In this document: in pieces, positions 59,444 through 64,000 of the stretch
Layout: every line of letters begins with the position of its first letter
Position numbering within the stretch: position 1 is the first letter of the stretch
Origin: Balanoglossus misakiensis
Lineage: Eukaryota > Hemichordata
DNA length: 64,000 nucleotides
Reading direction: 5' to 3'
NCBI GenBank assembly: GCA_040954595.2
Contig: CM082589.2
Location: 9,238,001 to 9,302,000 of the forward strand
Notes under the pieces: model-generated
What the model was told of the DNA's origin: nothing
Seen by the model: only the letters and a program-made list of their open reading frames with translations
The model's database searches: none
Position numbers and translations under genes: made by a program

Positions 59444-61186
59444 ATGGATCGCGACTTCATACTCAACGGTTTAAAATTTGGTTTCGATATCATTACCCCT
59501 GGTACCCCCCTTCAAAACGTGGACAGAAAAAACTATGCGTCATGCTCTGACCCTGCTAATCGCAAGGCAGTCGAGGAACAAATTATCCATGAGGTTGATG
59601 TGGGTAATTACCGTGTCACAGCGGAGAAGCCTCAAATAATTAGCAGTTTAGGTGCCATCCCCAAGAAAAACTCTGACAAAGTCAGACTCATACACGACTG
59701 CAGCCGCCCAGTAGGAGGCGGTGTCAACGCGTACGCTTCTACTTCAACTTTTAAATATGAAACTATAGATCACGCGGTGCAACTGTGCAAAGTTGGTTCA
59801 TATCTCGCGAAAGTGGACTTGAAGTCAGCGTACCGTTCGGTCCCTATAAGCACGGACTCGCAGCGAGCTACAGGTCTCCGCTACAAATTTTCAGGACAGA
59901 ATACCTCTACTTATATGGTGGACACCAGGCTACCATTCGGGGCAGCCAAAAGCCCAGAAATTTTCACCCGCATAACGCAAAGCGTCACCAGAATGATGTG
60001 CAGAAAAGGGTACCAGGCGGTAATTGTTTATCGTGATGATTTTCTGATTATAGCGGACTCCAAATTTGCTTGCGAGCAAGCATTTCTGGCTTTATTACAA
60101 CTTTTACAGAACCTTGGCTTCACAATAAACTGGGACAAAGTGGTAAACCCAACACAGCAGCTGACATTTCTTGGCATAGAGATAAATGCACGCACACGGA
60201 CGCTTTCCCTCAATAAGGGCAAATTACAGGACTTGAGCGACCTTTTGCAACACTGGCTTCCTAAGCGGCGAACAACCAAACGCGAACTCCAACAACTACT
60301 TGGCAAACTCAACTGGGCAGCACGGGTTATTCGCGGCGGACGCACATTTTTGAGACGTCTTATTGACTTGTCAAACTCAGTTTCACAGCAGTCTCATCAC
60401 ATACGCCTTCACAGGCACGCGAGAGCGGACATCCAATGGTGGACAAATCTGAGCAAAGTTTTCAATGGTACGGCTTTCTTCATAGAGGAGACTCCGTTGC
60501 CCCAACAGGTTTTCACCACTGATGCATGCGCAATAGCGGGAGCAGGTATTTTCGCGAATGACTGGTTTTATACACAGTGGTCGGCCGACCACCCTATCTT
60601 GGCAGACATGCACATCAACTTACAGGAACTGTATACAGTCCTGATTGCATGCAGGCGATGGTGTTGTTTCTGGGACAAACACCACATAGTGGTATATACA
60701 GACAATACCACAACCATGTACGCCATTAACTCTGGTACATCCCGCAACAAAGCGGCTATGGAATGGCTTCGCGAGTTGTTCTGGCTGTCGGCACTATTTA
60801 ATTTCCACATCACAGCCCGATACGTGAGCACCAAGGACAACAGCGCAGACTCCTTATCGCGTTTACACTCTGCCAAACACTACTTCACAGCAGTGAACCT
60901 TCTCGCCAATCACCAGCTACACCCGCTAAGAGATTGGTATCGCCATATGAGGATGCTTCTTACTCTCTTCTACTTCAGGGCCTGTGCAGCAACAGTAATA
61001 CCAGCTGGATATGGACATCGGCAAATACAAGCACGCAGCATATGCAGAATCAACAAAGAAAACATACAGCTCTCAACGTACTGCCTACCTCCGGTTTTGT
61101 CTCTACTTCGGCCTCAGGCCTGTGCCCTGCACGCAACTCACCGTCTGCAGATACATTGTCTTCCTGGCTCGGTCACTAAAACCTAG
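59444..61186 (+). CDS. reverse transcriptase-RNase H of the Ngaro element
   Basis: 580 codons from the first ATG after the last Gag-frame TAG; the frame is open from 59381. RT domain: palm motif RLIHDCSRP (residues 81-89), first catalytic Asp in KVDLKSAYR (D125), RLPFGAAKSPEIF (162-174), catalytic YRDD (196-199), and thumb-side FLGIEIN (242-248). RNase H follows: D360 (TTDACA), E395 (NLQEL), D420 (YTDNTT), D469 (NSADSLSR), the full catalytic set. The RT copies element RNA and RNase H removes the template. The YRDD tetrad has Arg at the variable position. The 3' end overlaps the recombinase ORF by 176 bp in another frame. The ORF is intact, so this copy is young or was maintained until recently. 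Confidence 0.92.
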   Translation: MDRDFILNGLKFGFDIITPGTPLQNVDRKNYASCSDPANRKAVEEQIIHEVDVGNYRVTAEKPQIISSLGAIPKKNSDKVRLIHDCSRPVGGGVNAYASTSTFKYETIDHAVQLCKVGSYLAKVDLKSAYRSVPISTDSQRATGLRYKFSGQNTSTYMVDTRLPFGAAKSPEIFTRITQSVTRMMCRKGYQAVIVYRDDFLIIADSKFACEQAFLALLQLLQNLGFTINWDKVVNPTQQLTFLGIEINARTRTLSLNKGKLQDLSDLLQHWLPKRRTTKRELQQLLGKLNWAARVIRGGRTFLRRLIDLSNSVSQQSHHIRLHRHARADIQWWTNLSKVFNGTAFFIEETPLPQQVFTTDACAIAGAGIFANDWFYTQWSADHPILADMHINLQELYTVLIACRRWCCFWDKHHIVVYTDNTTTMYAINSGTSRNKAAMEWLRELFWLSALFNFHITARYVSTKDNSADSLSRLHSAKHYFTAVNLLANHQLHPLRDWYRHMRMLLTLFYFRACAATVIPAGYGHRQIQARSICRINKENIQLSTYCLPPVLSLLRPQACALHATHRLQIHCLPGSVTKT

Positions 61187-61979
61187 CAGCCTCCCAGGAT
61201 ATTTGAACATTATTAGACTCTTACATGCTGAAGCTGGCTACGCCAACCCTTTAGAGAACAACTGGCTCCTTTGTATTTTGAAGCGGGGCATAGCTAGGAC
61301 TCACAGGGTCCCACCCAGCCAAAAACTGCCAATCTCGCCTTCAATACTGAAGGACATTCACTCACACCTGGATCTGTCAATCCCCTTCAATGCCACATTT
61401 TGGTGCGCTTGTCTTTTCGCATTTTTCACCTTCGCCAGAAAGTCCACATTGTTGTTAAAAGATCAAACACTGCAAAATTCCAGTAAGTACTTGCGCAGAG
61501 ATGATGTGTCCGTTCACAACGGTCTGGCTACCATTACGGTCCGCCACACAAAAACTATCCAGTATGGCCAACGAGTACTAGAGTTGCCCCTTCAACAAAT
61601 TGCCAACTCCTGCCTATGTCCGGTGGCAGCTTTCCACCAGATGCTTCATCTCTCCCCATCAGAGGAACCTCATACCCATTTATTTTCATATCGACCATCA
61701 GCCAATGCACCCACATCCTGCCCTCAGGTTCTCACTCATTCAAAGTTTACAAAAACACTCAGACTAGTCATGAGCAATTGTGGCTACAAACCATCCCTGT
61801 ATTCGGGTCATTCATTTCGCAGGGGAGGGGCAACATTTGCGGTGAACTTGGGTATTCCCCCTCTTCTCATCAAATTACAAGGCGACTGGAGCTCAAATGC
61901 CTTCAAACGCTATACTGTCATTTCCTCGGAAACCAAATGTAGAGTCGCCAAATCTCTGGCGTTAGCCTTATCAGATTAG
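61011..61979 (+). CDS. tyrosine recombinase of the Ngaro element
   Basis: 322 codons from ATG 61011, overlapping the end of the RT-RNase H ORF. The N-terminal part has a core-binding-like helical region (residues ~8-95, with KKTYSSQRTAYLRFC). The catalytic domain shows R143 (FTFARKST), K181 in a beta-hairpin (VRHTKT), H267 and R270 (SGHSFRRGGATFA), W293 (GDWSS) and nucleophile Y301 (FKRYTVIS), the R-K-H-R-W-Y set of this family. It inserts the circular DNA copy of the element by strand exchange instead of using an integrase. Complete and uninterrupted. The start is uncertain, since translation may depend on recoding or reinitiation from the upstream ORF. Confidence 0.92.
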   Translation: MDIGKYKHAAYAESTKKTYSSQRTAYLRFCLYFGLRPVPCTQLTVCRYIVFLARSLKPSSLPGYLNIIRLLHAEAGYANPLENNWLLCILKRGIARTHRVPPSQKLPISPSILKDIHSHLDLSIPFNATFWCACLFAFFTFARKSTLLLKDQTLQNSSKYLRRDDVSVHNGLATITVRHTKTIQYGQRVLELPLQQIANSCLCPVAAFHQMLHLSPSEEPHTHLFSYRPSANAPTSCPQVLTHSKFTKTLRLVMSNCGYKPSLYSGHSFRRGGATFAVNLGIPPLLIKLQGDWSSNAFKRYTVISSETKCRVAKSLALALSD

Positions 61980-62020
61980 TAAGGGCGCTAGCACGCACTG
62001 CCTGTGTTGGGGGTATTGTT

Positions 62021-62137
62021 TGGCGGTTTTTCAGGCTATTTAGCCGGTCAACATGAGAAATTAAACTAGTTGACCTTTACCCCCAACACTTGTGTCTGTT
62101 TTATTAGTTTGTTAATGATAGTAGTGTTGCCATTTAA
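62021..62137 (+). repeat. Ngaro split repeat B1
   Basis: TGGCGGTTTTTCAGGC ... TTGCCATTTAA, 117 bp, directly abutting A2. The GTCAACATGAGAAATTAAAC/GTTGACC motif lies within it. Nearly identical to B2. Confidence 0.9.
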
Positions 62138-62254
62138 GTGTACAATAACACTTGTTTTATTGGAGTTTAAATGGAGCTGGGATCGAGGATGTGGGAGTTG
62201 GTCCTGGGACGAGGCTACCTCGTGGTTTTTTTGCCCAGACGGACAGCGGACATT
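62138..62254 (+). repeat. Ngaro split repeat A2
   Basis: Second copy of A1 (GTGTACAATAACACTTG ... CAGCGGACATT), immediately following B1 with no spacer. This B1-A2 junction is the expected recombination region of the circular intermediate. Confidence 0.9.
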
Positions 62255-62374
62255 CCCCACCCTCCCTCCCATTGTTTAAAAAAATACGATAATGTTATTC
62301 AAAGTTAAGAGCTTTATCGTTAGAAGCGCTTTTAGTGTTACATGCTTCGCCTCTGCATTCTGTAATTCCTGTTC

Positions 62375-62491
62375 TGGCGGTTTTTCAGGCTATTTAGCCG
62401 GTCAACATGAGAAATTAAAATAGTTGACCTTTACCCCCAACACTTGTGTCTGTTTTATTAGTTTGTTAGTGATAGTAGTGTTGCCATTTAA
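62375..62491 (+). repeat. Ngaro split repeat B2 (3' terminus)
   Basis: Second copy of B1 after a 120-bp spacer (62255-62374). It ends TTGCCATTTAA, which marks the 3' boundary of the element. Confidence 0.9.
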
Positions 62492-62499
62492 ATATTAAT

Positions 62500-63714
62500 A
62501 TTATTACATAAACGACACTCTTACTTAGCATAGGAATTGGTCAGGTGAACTATATTCGCAGAGCTGACCAATTGTTTAAGTAAAATTCAAGTTGGGTAAT
62601 ATGGACGTATTCACATTTACAAACTGTGCTATGTATGGGATAGTGATGTTGCCTAATTTGAACGTCTCCACATTTACTTGAATTCTAGTAGTAGCTAAAC
62701 AAGGCTGCCTATAAAAAGATCATTGTGAAACATACACAACACTTTTATTGAGCATGGGAAATGTTAATGAGAACTGTGTTCTCGGAGCTCACAAACAGTG
62801 TTATGGGAAATTCAAGCTGCTAAACTTGCATGTCTCTACATTTACTGAAATTCTGATTATGAGCTAAATAAGGCAATGTATGGGAATGTCATTTTACCGC
62901 ATACTGTCACACAACATTTCTATTTAGCATGGGAAATAGTCTTAAGAACAGTATTCTCAGAGTTGACAAACTGTGTTATGTGTAGGATATTCAAGTTGCC
63001 TAATTGACAATTGTTAGCAACCAGTTGTCTTCAAGAAGGTTTGGGGCACCAACCTCAACGTGCTTTATTCTCACTACATTTAGGTACCCAGGTATGCTAG
63101 ATGGTTTTAGTGATCTATAAAGTTACCTTGTATATTGAGCAACTGTTAACTTGGAGTGTTGCTCAATGATAGGAAAGTCCTTTGTTCATTTTCAAAGTGA
63201 AAACCAAAAATGTGAACAAAACACACTGAGTTATGTACGGGATATTGATGTTGCCTAATTTGCATGTCTCCACATTTACTTAAACTCTAAAAGGGAGACA
63301 AATGTCGCAGCAGAGGGAAAATAATTATGCCACACGCAACACATTTATTGAGCATGGGAAATGTTCATGAGAACTGTCTTATGAGAATTCTCAGGGCTCA
63401 CAAACTGTGTTATAGGAAATCTGACAAGGAATCCAAACTGTAACACATACACAACATTGTTATTTAGCCTGGGAAATGGTCCTGAGAACAATATTCTCAG
63501 AGTTGACAAACTGTGTTATGTGCATTATATTGATGTTGTCTAATTTGTACGCCTGTACATTTATTAATACTCTGACTGTGAGCTTAATAACGCAGCGCCA
63601 GCTAAGGTCATGTTGCCATGTACACAACATTTTTAATTAGCATAGGTAATGGTCATGATAACTTCATTTGCAGAGCTGTCAAACTGTGTTATGTGAAATT
63701 CATGTTGCCTTTTT
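62500..63714 (+). repeat. degenerate repeat family F2 (right array)
   Basis: About six irregular units (spacing ~105-250 bp, often ~175) sharing TTTAGCATGGGAAATGGTC, TCAGAGTTGACAAACTGTG, TTATGTG.GGATATT, TGCATGTCTCCACATTTACT and ATTCTGA.TATGAGCTAAA. Same orientation as the single left copy at 26360-26601. No ORF of note. Confidence 0.8.
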
Positions 63715-63925
63715 CGTGATGATGGCTTGTGGTACACAAGGGTTAACAGCAATCAGCAATTGCTTGTATGAAGGGTATGATGATTGGTTTACAAATGTGA
63801 ATGGTATAATAATGGGCAACACACGTGGAAGGGTTTAATAAACAGTTAACAAATGTGGTGATGGTTTGCGGTAAAATTGAGTGTACACAGATTATAATGG
63901 GCCAAACAATGAGTATAATAAAGAT
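63715..63925 (+). repeat. degenerate repeat family F1 (right copy)
   Basis: GATGATGGCTTGTGGTACAC, GAATGGTATAATAATGGGCA, AACAAATGTGGTGATGG and GTGTACACAGATTATAATGG match the left copy at 24880-25440 in the same orientation. Confidence 0.7.
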
Positions 63926-64000
63926 AATTGCACTGTGCATGTCCCGCACTTTGGCCCCTCACTATTGTATTTTCGACACCCTTACATACCTTTTAATGAT

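Larger units (their letters stand above)
58201..62491 (+). mobile_element. Ngaro-like tyrosine-recombinase retrotransposon (4.29 kb)
   Basis: Split direct repeats in the order A1 (58201-58316), ORFs, B1 (62021-62137), A2 (62138-62254), B2 (62375-62491) are the hallmark of Ngaro/PAT-type elements of the DIRS order. They replace LTRs and allow a circular intermediate that integrates by site-specific recombination. Coding order is Gag-like, reverse transcriptase plus RNase H, then tyrosine recombinase overlapping the RT ORF. No DAM-methylase domain of the DIRS1 type was seen. RT-RH and recombinase are open with catalytic residues present; Gag is interrupted. The flanks ATAAATATT| and |ATATTAATA show no clear target duplication, as expected for recombinase integration. 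Confidence 0.9.

Noticed and set aside
58201-62491. LTR retrotransposon or DIRS1 element with inverted terminal repeats
   Set aside because: The terminal repeats are split direct repeats (A1, B1-A2, B2), there is a tyrosine recombinase instead of a DDE integrase, and no methylase domain was seen.

Overview
The window is animal nuclear DNA: AT-rich, with intron-sized gaps, splice-like exon ends, several classes of eukaryotic transposon and a long satellite array. There are no bacterial-style operons. The mix (an Ngaro-type tyrosine-recombinase retrotransposon, TA- and TTAA-target DNA elements, a decayed LINE, and repeats carrying the phrase 'GGCGGCCATATTGGAT') suggests a marine invertebrate. 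I cannot name the species or even the phylum. Only about 6 kb looks protein-coding, and most of that belongs to transposons.

Layout. 0-1.9 kb: the 3' end of a plus-strand gene for a glutamine-rich protein (exon 184-405 with compensating frameshifts, terminal exon 1565-1852). 1.9-10 kb: non-coding DNA with a TA-flanked MITE (2141-2332), an abutting inverted-repeat element, a decayed LINE 3' end (7046-7420) and two patches of a degenerate ~150-bp repeat. 10.1-15.6 kb: three copies of a ~1.35-kb unit, each carrying one terminal-exon-like ORF of unknown function; copy 2 holds a 429-bp compound insertion and copy 3 a slipped C/A run that changes its C-terminus. 13.3-24.1 kb: degenerate long tandem repeats. 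24.1-25.4 kb: a ~56-bp minisatellite and another degenerate repeat family. 26.1-26.6 kb: two tRNA-like relics.

26.6-57.4 kb: a satellite of ~190-bp monomers organised as higher-order repeats (HORs). Five monomer classes (A 194, B 194, C 175, D 192, E 192 bp) make a 947-bp unit. Longer versions of 1139, 1331 and 1715 bp differ by whole 192-bp monomers. Above this level there is a 2278-bp dimer of HORs and a ~4.5-kb duplication with an offset of about 6.3 kb. A 2829-bp terminal-inverted-repeat transposon with TA target duplication interrupts the array at 51947-54775, and the matching uninterrupted sequence is present at about 55.9 kb.

57.4-62.5 kb: the satellite stops exactly at a 759-bp element flanked by TTAA. 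Then comes a structurally complete Ngaro-like retrotransposon (58201-62491) with split direct repeats A1-ORFs-B1-A2-B2, a broken Gag, an open RT-RNase H and an open tyrosine recombinase. 62.5-63.9 kb: repeat families seen to the left of the satellite reappear on its right in mirrored order but the same orientation.

The most noteworthy structure is the multi-level satellite with its nested and bounding mobile elements. All coordinates and periods were read by eye; no alignment or database search was run.
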